The notes beneath the pieces were generated by a model that was not told the DNA's origin, searched no databases, and saw nothing but the letters and a program-made list of their open reading frames with translations. The position numbers and the translations under genes were made by a program. A stretch of 64,000 bases of DNA, taken from the NCBI RefSeq assembly GCF_012726265.1, contig NZ_JAASAG010000007.1:310001-374000 (forward strand). The letters are read 5' to 3'. Positions 27,282 to 35,225 of this stretch are shown in pieces (positions within the stretch are counted from its first letter, which is position 1; the number at the start of each line of letters is the position of its first letter). Source of the DNA: Streptomyces sp. HNM0575. Its GTDB lineage: Bacteria; Actinomycetota; Actinomycetes; Streptomycetales; Streptomycetaceae.

Positions 27282-28229
27282 GTGTTCGTGACGGCCGTCG
27301 GATCCCGTCCTGCGGGGGTGCTAGAGACCAGCACCGCGGACCGGTCGTTCGCTGCCCGGCTCAAGGCGTACGTGGCGCTGACCAAGCCCCGCATCATCGA
27401 ACTGCTTCTCATCACCACGATTCCGGTGATGTTCCTCGCCGCGCAGGGCGTGCCCGACCCGTGGCTCGTGCTGATCACCTGCGTCGGCGGCTATCTCTCC
27501 GCGGGCGGCGCCAACGCGCTGAACATGTACATCGACCGCGACATCGACGCGCTGATGCACCGCACCGAGAGCCGCCCGCTGGTGACGGGCGCGGTGAGCC
27601 CGCGCGCCGGTCTCGTCTTCGGGCTGAGCCTGGCGGCCGTCTCCACCCTGTGGTTCGCGCTGCTCGTCAACTGGCTCTCGGCGGCGCTCTCCCTGGGCGC
27701 GCTGCTCTTCTACGTGCTCGTCTACACGATGGTGCTCAAGCGCCGCACCTCGCAGAACATCGTGTGGGGCGGCATCGCCGGCTGCATGCCCGTCCTCATC
27801 GGATGGTCGTCGGTGAAGAACGAGGTCAGCTGGGCCGCCGTCATCCTCTTCCTCGTCATGTTCTTCTGGACGCCGCCGCACTACTGGCCGCTGTCGATGA
27901 AGGTGCGCGAGGACTACGCGCGCGTCGGCGTGCCGATGCTCCCCGTCGTCGCGACGAACTCCGCGGTCGCCCGTCAGATCGTGCTCTACAGCTGGGTGAT
28001 GGTCGCCGTCTCGCTGATGCTGTGGCCGCTCGGGTACGTCGGCTGGTTCTACACGTCGGTGGCGCTGGCCTCCGGCGGCTGGTGGCTGTGGGAGGCGCAC
28101 GCGCTGCTGACACGTGCGAAGTCCGGGGCGAAGGGCGCCAAGCTGAAGGAGATGCGCCTCTTCCACTGGTCGATCACATACGTCTCGCTGCTGTTCGTGG
28201 CGGTCGCGATCGACCCCTTCCTGCGCTGA
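27282..28229 (+). CDS. ctaB: Protohaem IX farnesyltransferase (haem O synthase)
   Basis: Adds the farnesyl group to haem B to make haem O, the precursor of haem A for aa3-type cytochrome oxidase. The 315-residue UbiA-family protein has about eight or nine transmembrane helices. The first prenyl-diphosphate/Mg site is N81-x3-D85-x3-D89 in ALNMYIDRDIDALMHRTESR. The second conserved loop is YTMVLKRRTSQNIVWGG (~150). The partner ctaA (haem A synthase) lies 1.4 kb away on the opposite strand. The GTG at 27282 is used; a second GTG lies two codons later. Confidence 0.96.
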   Translation: MFVTAVGSRPAGVLETSTADRSFAARLKAYVALTKPRIIELLLITTIPVMFLAAQGVPDPWLVLITCVGGYLSAGGANALNMYIDRDIDALMHRTESRPLVTGAVSPRAGLVFGLSLAAVSTLWFALLVNWLSAALSLGALLFYVLVYTMVLKRRTSQNIVWGGIAGCMPVLIGWSSVKNEVSWAAVILFLVMFFWTPPHYWPLSMKVREDYARVGVPMLPVVATNSAVARQIVLYSWVMVAVSLMLWPLGYVGWFYTSVALASGGWWLWEAHALLTRAKSGAKGAKLKEMRLFHWSITYVSLLFVAVAIDPFLR

Positions 28230-28374
28230 GGCAGTACGCGGGAGCGGAAGCCGTGCGCGGGAACTGAGGCCGTACGGGGGCGCTGAAGCCGTGCGCTGGA
28301 ACTGAGGCCGTACGGGGGCGCTGAAGCCGTGCGCTGGAACTGAGGGCGTGCGCGGGAACTGAGGCCGTACGCCG
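28223..28374 (+). repeat. Tandem 19-bp repeat, eight copies, starting in the ctaB stop region
   Basis: Eight consecutive 19-bp units occupy exactly 152 bp. The consensus is about GAACTGAGGCCGTACGGGG, alternating with GCGCTGAAGCCGTGCGCTG. Units 3+4 and 5+6 are an exact 38-bp duplication; units 1, 2, 7 and 8 are diverged. The first unit contains the TGA stop of ctaB. No start codon plus ribosome site fits it as coding. Confidence 0.9.
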
Positions 28375-28661
28375 ACGCAGCCCCGCTCGGGACGCCCGGC
28401 ACGACGGGCCCGGGAACACCACCTCGTAACGCGACGCCGGGACGGCCCGATGGCGAGGCGGACGGGCCCGCGACCGGGAGAAGCGAGACCGCGGACGGCG
28501 ATGGACGAGCAGCGACGGACGAGCCCGCGGGCAGCGGGCGAGCGGGCGGCGTGAACCGCCCAACTGCCCGCGGCCATACGTGAGGGCCCGGACCAGTGAC
28601 GGTGGTCCGGGCCCTCACCGCTCCCGGCAGGGAACGCTCTGTGAGACGCGGATGCGCCGCG
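28375..28661. other. Non-coding region after the 19-bp repeat
   Basis: GC-rich sequence without a supportable gene. Its main feature is the strong terminator at 28581-28617. Confidence 0.5.
28581..28617. terminator. Perfect 15-bp bidirectional terminator
   Basis: TGAGGGCCCGGACCA (28581-28595) and TGGTCCGGGCCCTCA (28603-28617) form a perfect 15-bp stem with a 7-nt loop. It lies between the convergent ctaB (+) and the 113-residue gene (-). Confidence 0.9.
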
Positions 28662-29003
28662 TCAGGCGCCTGCGGGCCGCTTCTCCGGCTGTGCGCCGTG
28701 CTGACCGCCGAGCTGGATGCCCGCCATGCGGCTCCACTCGTAGGGGCCCGTCCGCACCTTCTCGGCCATCTCGCCCGCGAAGGAGTCGTGGACGGTGATG
28801 CCCGCTCGCTCCGTGGCCTGCCGGGCCGTCTCCACGGAGGGGGCCATGAGATCGCCCCAGGTGCCGTCCGCGCCGACGAGGGCGATGCGGGCACCGGTCT
28901 GTCCCACGTAGGCGATCTGCCCTTCCGCGCTGCCGCCGTGCCGCCGCGCGAAGTCGCCGATCTCCTTGGCGAGCCTGGCCGCCCGCTTGCTGCTGTCTGC
29001 CAT
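28662..29003 (-). CDS. Small conserved protein of unknown function (113 aa)
   Basis: I do not recognise a characterised family. The 113-residue product begins MADSSKRAARLAKEIGDFARRHGG (basic helix). It continues with GQIAYVGQTGARIALVGADGTWGDLMAP, then EWSRMAGIQLGG and a Gln/Pro-rich C-terminus. It has no transmembrane helix or signal peptide, and coding composition is normal for the window. The ATG at 29003 lies 6 nt after TAGCAT (forward 29010-29015), which fits leaderless transcription and supports both the start and the reality of the gene. Confidence 0.75.
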   Translation of the reverse strand: MADSSKRAARLAKEIGDFARRHGGSAEGQIAYVGQTGARIALVGADGTWGDLMAPSVETARQATERAGITVHDSFAGEMAEKVRTGPYEWSRMAGIQLGGQHGAQPEKRPAGA

Positions 29004-29009
29004 GCCCCG

Positions 29010-29015
29010 ATGCTA
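29010..29015 (-). promoter_or_regulatory. -10 box of a leaderless promoter (113-aa gene)
   Basis: TAGCAT on the minus strand, 6 nt upstream of the ATG at 29003; no ribosome site is visible. Confidence 0.5.
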
Positions 29016-29101
29016 CCGGCGGGTATACCTCCGCGACCACGGCCGGGTGTGCCGGGAGACCCATGCCACACGGGCCGCGCCCCGTTGTCGGTGTCGGGGC
29101 C

Positions 29102-29113
29102 TAGGGTCGCCTC
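29102..29113 (+). promoter_or_regulatory. -10 box of a leaderless promoter (VOC gene)
   Basis: TAGGGT (29102-29107), 6 nt, then ATG at 29114. No ribosome site is present. The -10 boxes of this gene and the divergent 113-aa gene are about 90 bp apart. Confidence 0.5.
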
Positions 29114-29470
29114 ATGATCAACGGTGGACACGTCATCATCTACAGCCGCGACGCGGAGGCCGACCGTGCCTTCTTCAGGGACGTACTGGAGTATCCGCAC
29201 GTCGACGCGGGAGGCGGGTGGCTGATCTTCAAGCTGCCGCCCGCCGAGATCGCCGTGCATCCCGTGGACACGGAGGGGTCCGAGGCGCACGAGTTCTACT
29301 TCATGTGCGACGACGTCGAAGCGACGGTGGCCCGACTGACCGCGGAGGGCGTGGAGTTCACGCAGCCGGTCACCGACGCGGGCTGGGGGCGCCTGACGAG
29401 ATTCCGGCTGCCGGGAGGAGGCGAGGTCGGCATGTACGAGCCGAGGCACGAGCGAGCCACGGAGCTGTGA
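29114..29470 (+). CDS. VOC-family (glyoxalase/bleomycin-resistance fold) protein
   Basis: A 118-residue vicinal-oxygen-chelate protein. It has the typical opening INGGHVIIYSRDAEADRAFFRDVLEY and a middle strand PPAEIAVHPVDTEGSEAHEFYFMCDDVEATVARLTAEGVEF. The closing half reads RLTRFRLPGGGEVGMYEPRH, with a Glu at the usual last metal-ligand position. The paired beta-alpha-beta-beta-beta modules are complete. VOC proteins include glyoxalases, dioxygenases and drug-binding proteins; the role here is not known. Confidence 0.85.
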   Translation: MINGGHVIIYSRDAEADRAFFRDVLEYPHVDAGGGWLIFKLPPAEIAVHPVDTEGSEAHEFYFMCDDVEATVARLTAEGVEFTQPVTDAGWGRLTRFRLPGGGEVGMYEPRHERATEL

Positions 29471-29609
29471 GCCCGGGCCGTCGGCCGGGGCGGCGGATCG
29501 GGGCTGCTGATCAGGGCTGCGGACCGGACGGGGTCGAGCCGGGCCCGGGTCCGCTGGTGACGCGCGTGTGCCCAGGGTTCGGCGGGCCGCCGGCGGCGGG
29601 CTGCGGGCG

Positions 29610-30722
29610 TCAGGTGACCGTCGTGGTGTGGCCCGGCTCGTCGTCCGCCCCGGCGGGTGCGGGGATCCGGGCCTTCCGCGTGGAGGTCTGTGTGGCGCCC
29701 GCGTGCGCCGCCTGCCCGTGCCCCTCTTCCACGGGTACGTGCGCGGCATCGGCAGCGGGCGTACCGCCCGGCGGCAGTCCGCGCTCCCGCAGCGACAGCA
29801 GCAGCCGCAGCGTGGCGATCCACACCAGCGACGCTCCCAACAGATGGGTCCCGACGAGGACTTCGGGCAGCTCCGTGAAGTACTGGACGTAGCCGACGAC
29901 GCCCTGCGCGAGCAGCACGATCAGCAGCTCGCGGGCGCGCGCCCGCGGTCCCGGCGGCGCGTCGAACGCCCGCATCACGAGGCAGACCACCAGCGTCAGC
30001 GCGACCACGATCCAGGCCAGCGCGGCGTGCACCTGTGCGGCCGTCTCCAACGCGACGGGCATGCGCGGCACTTCACTGCTGTCGCCCGCGTGCGGCCCCG
30101 CGCCCGTGACGACGGTGCCGGCGGTCACCAGCGCCGCGGATGCCACGACCAGCACCCGTACCGGCTTCACGACCGGCGGGCCCGCCAGCGGTCGCGGCCG
30201 CACGTCGCCCTCGCCCGCCCGCAGCCACGTCAGGGTGGCGACGGTGAGCAGCCCGGTCGCGAGCAGGAAGTGCCCGGCGACCGTGTACGGGTTGAGCCCG
30301 GTCAGCACCGTGACACCGCCGATGACGGCGTTGCCCATGACCGTCCAGAACTGCGCCCACGCCAGCCGGCTGAGCCCGCGGCGGCGCGGTTTCGCCGAGC
30401 GGGCCGCGACGATGGCCCAGCCGACGGCCGCGCTCAGCACGTACGTCAGCATCCGGTTGCCGAACTCGATCGCCCCGTGCACGCCCATCTCCGACGTGGC
30501 GTACAGGCTGTCGCTGCTGCACTTGGGCCAGGTGTCGCAGCCCAGCCCCGAGCTGGTCAGCCGCACCGCGCCGCCGGTCACGATGATGACGACGCTCATC
30601 GCGAGAGCGGAGAGGGCGGCCCGCCGGAGGGTCTCGGGGGCGGGCGTCCAGCGCTTGGCGATGTACGCGATGGGATTGCGTACGAGTTCGAACAGGTTCG
30701 GCACGAGATGCACGGCAGACAT
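29610..30722 (-). CDS. ctaA: Haem A synthase (COX15/CtaA family)
   Basis: Oxidises haem O (made by CtaB) to haem A. The 370-residue membrane protein has eight predicted helices. An N-terminal four-helix half includes VVIIVTGGAVRLTSSGLGC, with the conserved Cys pair CDTWPKC in the first extracytoplasmic loop. MGVHGAIEFGNRMLTYVL carries a haem-ligand His. The second half has VHAALAWIVVALTLV and VGTHLLGASLVWIATLRLLL, again with conserved His. The C-terminal ~55 residues are a hydrophilic Ala/Thr-rich tail. The ATG at 30722 is chosen to begin MSAVHLVPNLFELV; no clear ribosome site is seen, and a GTG three codons in is possible. Confidence 0.93.
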   Translation of the reverse strand: MSAVHLVPNLFELVRNPIAYIAKRWTPAPETLRRAALSALAMSVVIIVTGGAVRLTSSGLGCDTWPKCSSDSLYATSEMGVHGAIEFGNRMLTYVLSAAVGWAIVAARSAKPRRRGLSRLAWAQFWTVMGNAVIGGVTVLTGLNPYTVAGHFLLATGLLTVATLTWLRAGEGDVRPRPLAGPPVVKPVRVLVVASAALVTAGTVVTGAGPHAGDSSEVPRMPVALETAAQVHAALAWIVVALTLVVCLVMRAFDAPPGPRARARELLIVLLAQGVVGYVQYFTELPEVLVGTHLLGASLVWIATLRLLLSLRERGLPPGGTPAADAAHVPVEEGHGQAAHAGATQTSTRKARIPAPAGADDEPGHTTTVT

Positions 30723-30829
30723 CGTACGGGCGAGCTTGTGCGCACATTCACGAGGGTCCCGGGAGGTCCCGGCGGAGGCCTCCGGCGGGACGGCGCCGGC
30801 GGTCGTGCTCACTCCCGATTGAGGCGGGC

Positions 30830-31597
30830 TCACTCCCACTTGAAGAAGGCCGCCGCGGCACCCAGCCCCGCCACGGCCCAGACGCCCAGCACGCCCAGAT
30901 CCCCCCAGGGGATCGCGGCGCCGTGCTGGAGCACGTCGCGCAGACCGCCGGAGAGCGCCGCGATCGGCAGCAGCCCGAGCGCCCCCTGCGCGGCCTCCGG
31001 GAACCTGTCCAGCGGTACGACGACGCCCCCGCCCACCAGCAGCAGGATGAAGACGAGGTTGGCGGCGGCGAGGGTGGCCTCGGCCCGCACCGTCCCCGCG
31101 AGCAGCAGCCCGAGCCCGGAGAAGGCGGCCGTGCCCAGGAGGAGCAGCAGCGCCACCGCGAGCGGGCTCCCGTGCGGCGACCAGCCGAGCGCCAGCGCGA
31201 CCGCGGTCAGCAGCAGCGCCTGTAGCGCCTCGACGGCCAGCACCGATCCGGTCTTCGCCGCCATCAGTCCCCAGCGGGGCAGCGGCGAGACGCCGAGCCG
31301 CTTGAGCACTCCGTAGCGCCGCTCGAAGCCGGTGGCGATGGCCTGGCCCGTGAAGGCGGTGGAGAGCACGGCCAGCGCGAGGATGCCGGGGGTGAGGAAG
31401 TCGACGCGCGCGCCGCCGCCGAGCTCGACCACCTCGACCGAGCTGAAGAGCACGAGCAGCAGCGTCGGGATGACGACGGTGAGCAGCAGCTGTTCGCCGT
31501 TGCGCAGCAGCATCCGGGTCTCCAGCGCCGTCTGCGCGCCGATCATCCGCCACAGCGGGGCGGCGGCCGGTGCGGGGGTGAAGGTGCCGGCGCTCAC
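30830..31597 (-). CDS. ABC-2 type transporter permease (DrrB-like)
   Basis: Membrane half of an ABC exporter. The 255-residue product has a short cytoplasmic lead (APLWRMIGAQTALETRMLLRNGEQLL) and about six helices: LLTVVIPTLLLVLF, LTPGILALAVLSTAFTGQAIATG, two in the middle, the ABC-2 region LAAANLVFILLLVGGGVVVPLDRFPEAAQGALGLLPIAALSGGLRD, and a last helix near the C-terminus. The GTG at 31597 overlaps the ATPase stop by 4 bp (GTGA). DrrAB-type pairs export drugs or lipids; the substrate is unknown. Confidence 0.92.
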   Translation of the reverse strand: MSAGTFTPAPAAAPLWRMIGAQTALETRMLLRNGEQLLLTVVIPTLLLVLFSSVEVVELGGGARVDFLTPGILALAVLSTAFTGQAIATGFERRYGVLKRLGVSPLPRWGLMAAKTGSVLAVEALQALLLTAVALALGWSPHGSPLAVALLLLLGTAAFSGLGLLLAGTVRAEATLAAANLVFILLLVGGGVVVPLDRFPEAAQGALGLLPIAALSGGLRDVLQHGAAIPWGDLGVLGVWAVAGLGAAAAFFKWE

Positions 31598-32520
31598 GAA
31601 CGAAGCTCCTTGCCTGTGAGTTCGAGGAAGACGTCCTCCAGCGTGCGGCGCTCCACCGAGATGCGGTCGGGCATGACGCCGTGCTGCGCGCACCAGGAGG
31701 TGACCGTGGCGAGCAGCTGCGGATCGACGGTGCCGGTGACGCGGTAGCCGCCGGGCACCAGCTCCGCGGCGGCGGAGTCGTCGGGCAGCGCCTTGAGCAG
31801 GGAGGTCAGGTCGAGGCCGGGACGCCCGGTGAAGCGCAGCGAGTTCTCGGCGCCGCCGCGGCACAGCTCGTCCGGAGTGCCGTGGGCGACGACGCGTCCG
31901 CCGTCGATGATCACGACGTCGTCGGCCAGCTCCTCGGCCTCGTCCATGTGGTGCGTGGTGAGTACGACGGTGACGCCGTCGGTGCGCAGCGCCCGCACCA
32001 GGTCCCAGGTCGCGCGGCGTGCCTGCGGGTCGAGACCGGCGGTCGGCTCGTCGAGGAAGACCAGCTCGGGCCGTCCGACGACGGCCATCGCGAGCGAGAG
32101 CCGCTGCTTCTGGCCTCCGGAGAGGCGCCGGTAGGGCGTACGGCCGCAGCCGTCCAGGCCGAGCATGTCGACGAGCGTGTCCACGTCCAGCGGGTTCGCG
32201 TACAGGCCGGCCATGTGGCGCAGCATCTCCTCGGCGCGCGCCCCGGAGTACACCCCGCCGCTCTGGAGCATGACCCCGACGCGGGGACGCAGCCGGGAGG
32301 CGTCGGCGACGGGGTCGAGCCCGAGGACCCGCACGCTGCCGCCGTCGGGTCTGAGATAGCCCTCGCACGTCTCGACCGTGGTGGTCTTGCCCGCTCCGTT
32401 CGGTCCGAGCAGAGCCGTGACCGTGCCGTACGGGACGGACAGACCGAGACCGTCGACCGCGGTCTTCCTGCCGAACCGCTTCACCAGGCCCGCGATCTCG
32501 AGGGCCCCACCGCTTCCCAT
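31594..32520 (-). CDS. ABC transporter ATP-binding protein (DrrA-like)
   Basis: ATPase partner of the downstream permease. The 308-residue product has Walker A LLGPNGAGKTTTVE (~40), the Q-loop in GVMLQSGGVYSG, the signature RLSGGQKQRLSLAMAVVG (~138), Walker B ELVFLDEPTAGLDPQARR, and the H-loop LTTHHMDEAEELAD. The C-terminal ~80 residues match the DrrA-type extension (VTGTVDPQLLATV ... RRTLEDVFLELTGKELRS). The ATG at 32520 lies 7 nt after a TAGACT box. The transporter is divergent from sufR, as seen in many actinomycetes. Confidence 0.95.
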   Translation of the reverse strand: MGSGGALEIAGLVKRFGRKTAVDGLGLSVPYGTVTALLGPNGAGKTTTVETCEGYLRPDGGSVRVLGLDPVADASRLRPRVGVMLQSGGVYSGARAEEMLRHMAGLYANPLDVDTLVDMLGLDGCGRTPYRRLSGGQKQRLSLAMAVVGRPELVFLDEPTAGLDPQARRATWDLVRALRTDGVTVVLTTHHMDEAEELADDVVIIDGGRVVAHGTPDELCRGGAENSLRFTGRPGLDLTSLLKALPDDSAAAELVPGGYRVTGTVDPQLLATVTSWCAQHGVMPDRISVERRTLEDVFLELTGKELRS

Positions 32521-32527
32521 ACGGGGG

Positions 32528-32533
32528 AGTCTA
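32528..32533 (-). promoter_or_regulatory. -10 box of a leaderless promoter (ABC ATPase gene)
   Basis: TAGACT on the minus strand, 7 nt before the ATG at 32520, with no ribosome site. Confidence 0.55.
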
Positions 32534-32637
32534 AGGATTCCGAAGTGCCTTATACGGCCCGGGGTTGAGATGTGTGACAGAGCTTCGCGATCCTCGCGTG
32601 CCCGGCGGCTGCGGGCCCGTATGCCGTCACGCGGGCG

Positions 32638-32656
32638 GCAGGTAAGGCTCCCCTTA
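32638..32656. promoter_or_regulatory. Candidate iron box (DmdR/IdeR-type) upstream of the suf operon
   Basis: The 19-mer GCAGGTAAGGCTCCCCTTA matches 14 of 19 positions of the Streptomyces iron-box consensus as I recall it (TTAGGTTAGGCTCACCTAA). It contains a perfect inverted repeat, GTAAGG-CTCC-CCTTAC (32642-32657). It lies about 37 bp upstream of the sufR -35 and about 105 bp upstream of the divergent ABC -10 box. Confidence 0.5.
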
Positions 32657-32692
32657 CGTGATGCAGGCCATCCCACCAGGTCAGATCGCGGC

Positions 32693-32731
32693 TTGCCGCG
32701 TCCCGAAGAATTACGCAACAATGACGTTGTG
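32693..32731 (+). promoter_or_regulatory. sufR promoter with a palindrome over the start codon
   Basis: TTGCCG (32693-32698), an 18-bp spacer and AACAAT (32717-32722) form a -35/-10 pair ending 6 nt before the GTG at 32729. An imperfect palindrome CAAC-AATGAC-GTTG (32716-32729) covers the -10 and start and could be the SufR operator. Confidence 0.5.
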
Positions 32732-33763
32732 AAAAAGTCGGCTGATGGACATGAGACGCGAGAGGCGGCCCGGGCGGCCGCCGGCGGTGCGCCTGTGTCC
32801 GGGCCGTCCGGCGCCTCCGGTGGTTCGGGAGGCCATGACGAGCAGCAGGGCACGCGGAACAGGGTGGCGCGCTCCATCCTGGACCACGGCCCTTCCACCG
32901 CAGCCGAGTTGGCGCTGCGGCTGAAGCTGACCCAGGCGGCCGTCCGCCGCCACCTCGACTCGCTCGTGAGCGAGGGTGTCGTGGAGCCGCGTGCGAAGCG
33001 GGTCTACGGCTCGCGCGGCAGGGGCCGCCCCGCCAAGGTCTTCGCGCTCACCGACTGCGGCCGGGACGCCTTCGACCAGGACTACGACAGGCTGGCCGCC
33101 GACGCGCTGCGCTGGATAGCCCGGACCGCGGGCGGCGGCGAGCGCGGCGACGCGGCGGTGGCGGATTTCGCCCGCGCCCGCGTGGCCGAGCAGGCCGAGC
33201 AGTACAGACGCGCGCTGGAGCGGGTGCCGCCCGAGGAGCGCACCCGTGCGCTGGCCGAGGCACTGACCGAGGACGGGTACGCTGCCACTGCGCGCAGCGC
33301 GCCCGCTTCCATCGGGGGCACCCCCGGCGGTGAGCAGCTCTGCCAGCACCACTGCCCGGTGGCGCACACCGCCGAGCAGTTCCCGCAGCTGTGCGAGGCG
33401 GAGACGGAGGTCTTCTCCCGACTGCTCGGCACCCACGTCCAGCGGCTGGCGACGATCGCCCACGGAGACGGGGTGTGCACCACCTTCGTCCCGCAGACCC
33501 GGCCGCCGTCGGCAGGCGACCGGTCCGGAGGCGCCGGCGGATCCCCGTCCCGCCCCCGGGACGTCACAGGGACGGGCGGCACGGCGGCGGGCACGACCGC
33601 CGGCGAGCCACCGGACCACAAGAGCGACACGAAGAACACGAGCAAGACCACGAACAAGACCGGCCACACGAGTAGCACGGGCCATACGAGAAACAACCGC
33701 AAGACCGAGGCGAGCAACGCCACCACAGCACCTGCGAACACCGCCGGGAGGAACCCCGCATGA
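32729..33763 (+). CDS. sufR: SufR, iron-sulfur-responsive repressor of the suf operon
   Basis: A 344-residue ArsR/DeoR-like helix-turn-helix regulator that heads the suf operon and probably represses it when Fe-S clusters are plentiful. The winged helix is at ~45-110 (RSILDHGPSTAAELALRLKL, then TQAAVRRHLDSLV, and RGRPAKVFALT for the wing). Cluster-ligand candidates are C205, C209, C222 and C250; C209-x12-C222 agrees with the C-x12-C pattern of SufR. Residues ~258-344 form an odd tail, first Gly/Ser/Pro-rich then Thr/Asn/Lys-rich. The stop overlaps the sufB start (ATGA). The start is the GTG at 32729, set by the promoter geometry. Confidence 0.92.
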   Translation: MKKSADGHETREAARAAAGGAPVSGPSGASGGSGGHDEQQGTRNRVARSILDHGPSTAAELALRLKLTQAAVRRHLDSLVSEGVVEPRAKRVYGSRGRGRPAKVFALTDCGRDAFDQDYDRLAADALRWIARTAGGGERGDAAVADFARARVAEQAEQYRRALERVPPEERTRALAEALTEDGYAATARSAPASIGGTPGGEQLCQHHCPVAHTAEQFPQLCEAETEVFSRLLGTHVQRLATIAHGDGVCTTFVPQTRPPSAGDRSGGAGGSPSRPRDVTGTGGTAAGTTAGEPPDHKSDTKNTSKTTNKTGHTSSTGHTRNNRKTEASNATTAPANTAGRNPA

Positions 33764-35181
33764 CCTCTCCTACGGAGACTGCTCACCCAGAGCTCGAAGG
33801 GCTGGGCAAGTACGAGTACGGCTGGGCCGACTCCGACACGGCCGGTGCCGCGGCGAAGCGCGGCCTCTCCGATGAGGTCGTCCGCGACATCTCGGGGAAG
33901 AAGAACGAGCCGGAGTGGATGCTCAAGCTCCGCCTGAAGGGGCACCGGCTCTTCGAGAAGAAGCCCATGCCCAACTGGGGCTCGGACCTGTCGGGCATCG
34001 ACTTCGACAACATCAAGTACTTCGTCCGCTCCACGGAGCAGCAGGCCCAGACATGGGACGACCTGCCCGAGGACATCAAGAACACCTACGACAAGCTCGG
34101 CATCCCCGAGGCGGAGAAGCAGCGCCTCGTCGCCGGTGTCGCCGCGCAGTACGAGTCGGAGGTCGTCTACCACCAGATCCGTGAGGACCTGGAGCAGCAG
34201 GGCGTCCTCTTCCTGGACACCGACACGGCGCTGCGCGAGCACCCGGAGATCTTCCAGGAGCACTTCGGCACCGTGATCCCGCCCGGTGACAACAAGTTCG
34301 CCGCGCTCAACACCGCGGTGTGGTCGGGCGGTTCGTTTATCTACGTGCCGCCGGGCGTGCACGTCGACATCCCGCTCCAGGCCTACTTCCGCATCAACAC
34401 CGAGAACATGGGCCAGTTCGAGCGGACGCTGATCATCGTCGACGAGAACGCCTACGTGCACTACGTCGAGGGCTGCACGGCTCCGATCTACAACTCGGAC
34501 TCGCTGCACTCCGCCGTCGTCGAGATCATCGTCAAGAAGGGCGGCCGCTGCCGCTACACGACGATCCAGAACTGGTCGAACAACGTCTACAACCTGGTCA
34601 CCAAGCGTGCGGTGGCCTACGAGGGCGCGACCATGGAGTGGGTCGACGGCAACCTCGGCTCGAAGGTGACGATGAAGTACCCGGCCGTCTACCTGATGGG
34701 CGAGCACGCCAAGGGCGAGACGCTCTCGGTCGCCTTCGCGGGTGAGGGCCAGCACCAGGACGCCGGCGCGAAGATGGTGCACATGGCGCCGCGCACGTCC
34801 TCCAACATCGTCTCCAAGTCGGTGGCCCGCAGCGGCGGCCGTACGTCCTACCGCGGTCTGATCGAGGTCGCCGAGGGCGCCGAGGGGTCGAAGTCCAACG
34901 TGCTGTGCGACGCGCTGCTCGTGGACACCGTCTCCCGCTCGGACACCTATCCGTACGTCGACGTCCGCGAGGACGACGTGACGATGGGCCACGAGGCCAC
35001 CGTCTCCAAGGTCAGCGACGACCAGCTCTTCTACCTGATGAGCCGTGGCCTGTCCGAGGACGAGGCGATGGCGATGATCGTCCGCGGCTTCGTCGAGCCC
35101 ATCGCGAAGGAGCTGCCGATGGAGTACGCGCTGGAGCTCAACAGGCTCATCGAACTTCAGATGGAAGGCGCGGTCGGCTAG
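33760..35181 (+). CDS. sufB: Fe-S cluster scaffold protein SufB
   Basis: SufB is the scaffold of the SufBCD complex on which [4Fe-4S] clusters are built. The 473-residue product contains GLSDEVVRDISGKKNEPEWML (~35), VWSGGSFIYVPPGVHVDIPL (~188) and YVHYVEGCTAPIYNSDSLHS (~235, conserved Cys). The beta-helix core follows, with GMEW-type EGATMEWVDGNLGSKVTMKYPAVYL. C-terminal VSKVSDDQLFYLMSRGLSEDEAMAMIVRGFVEPI carries the SufC-binding region. Length is normal. It is coupled to sufR by a 4-bp overlap; a 232-bp gap holding a stem-loop precedes sufD. Confidence 0.98.
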   Translation: MTSPTETAHPELEGLGKYEYGWADSDTAGAAAKRGLSDEVVRDISGKKNEPEWMLKLRLKGHRLFEKKPMPNWGSDLSGIDFDNIKYFVRSTEQQAQTWDDLPEDIKNTYDKLGIPEAEKQRLVAGVAAQYESEVVYHQIREDLEQQGVLFLDTDTALREHPEIFQEHFGTVIPPGDNKFAALNTAVWSGGSFIYVPPGVHVDIPLQAYFRINTENMGQFERTLIIVDENAYVHYVEGCTAPIYNSDSLHSAVVEIIVKKGGRCRYTTIQNWSNNVYNLVTKRAVAYEGATMEWVDGNLGSKVTMKYPAVYLMGEHAKGETLSVAFAGEGQHQDAGAKMVHMAPRTSSNIVSKSVARSGGRTSYRGLIEVAEGAEGSKSNVLCDALLVDTVSRSDTYPYVDVREDDVTMGHEATVSKVSDDQLFYLMSRGLSEDEAMAMIVRGFVEPIAKELPMEYALELNRLIELQMEGAVG

Positions 35182-35190
35182 CCGCCCGGC

Positions 35191-35225
35191 ACACGGCGCC
35201 GCACGACGAACAGTGGGCGCCGTGT
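35191..35225 (+). terminator. Stem-loop between sufB and sufD (possible attenuator)
   Basis: ACACGGCGCC (35191-35200) pairs perfectly with GGCGCCGTGT (35216-35225) across a 15-nt loop, 9 nt after the sufB stop. A smaller hairpin (CAGCCC/GGGCTG, 35228-35246) follows. No gene lies in 35182-35413. Confidence 0.6.

Noticed and set aside
28049..29749. Minus-strand open frame reading through the 19-bp repeat as peptide repeats
   Set aside because: Three units of 19 bp give 57 bp, so any frame looks repetitive. It overlaps three real genes and has no ribosome site.
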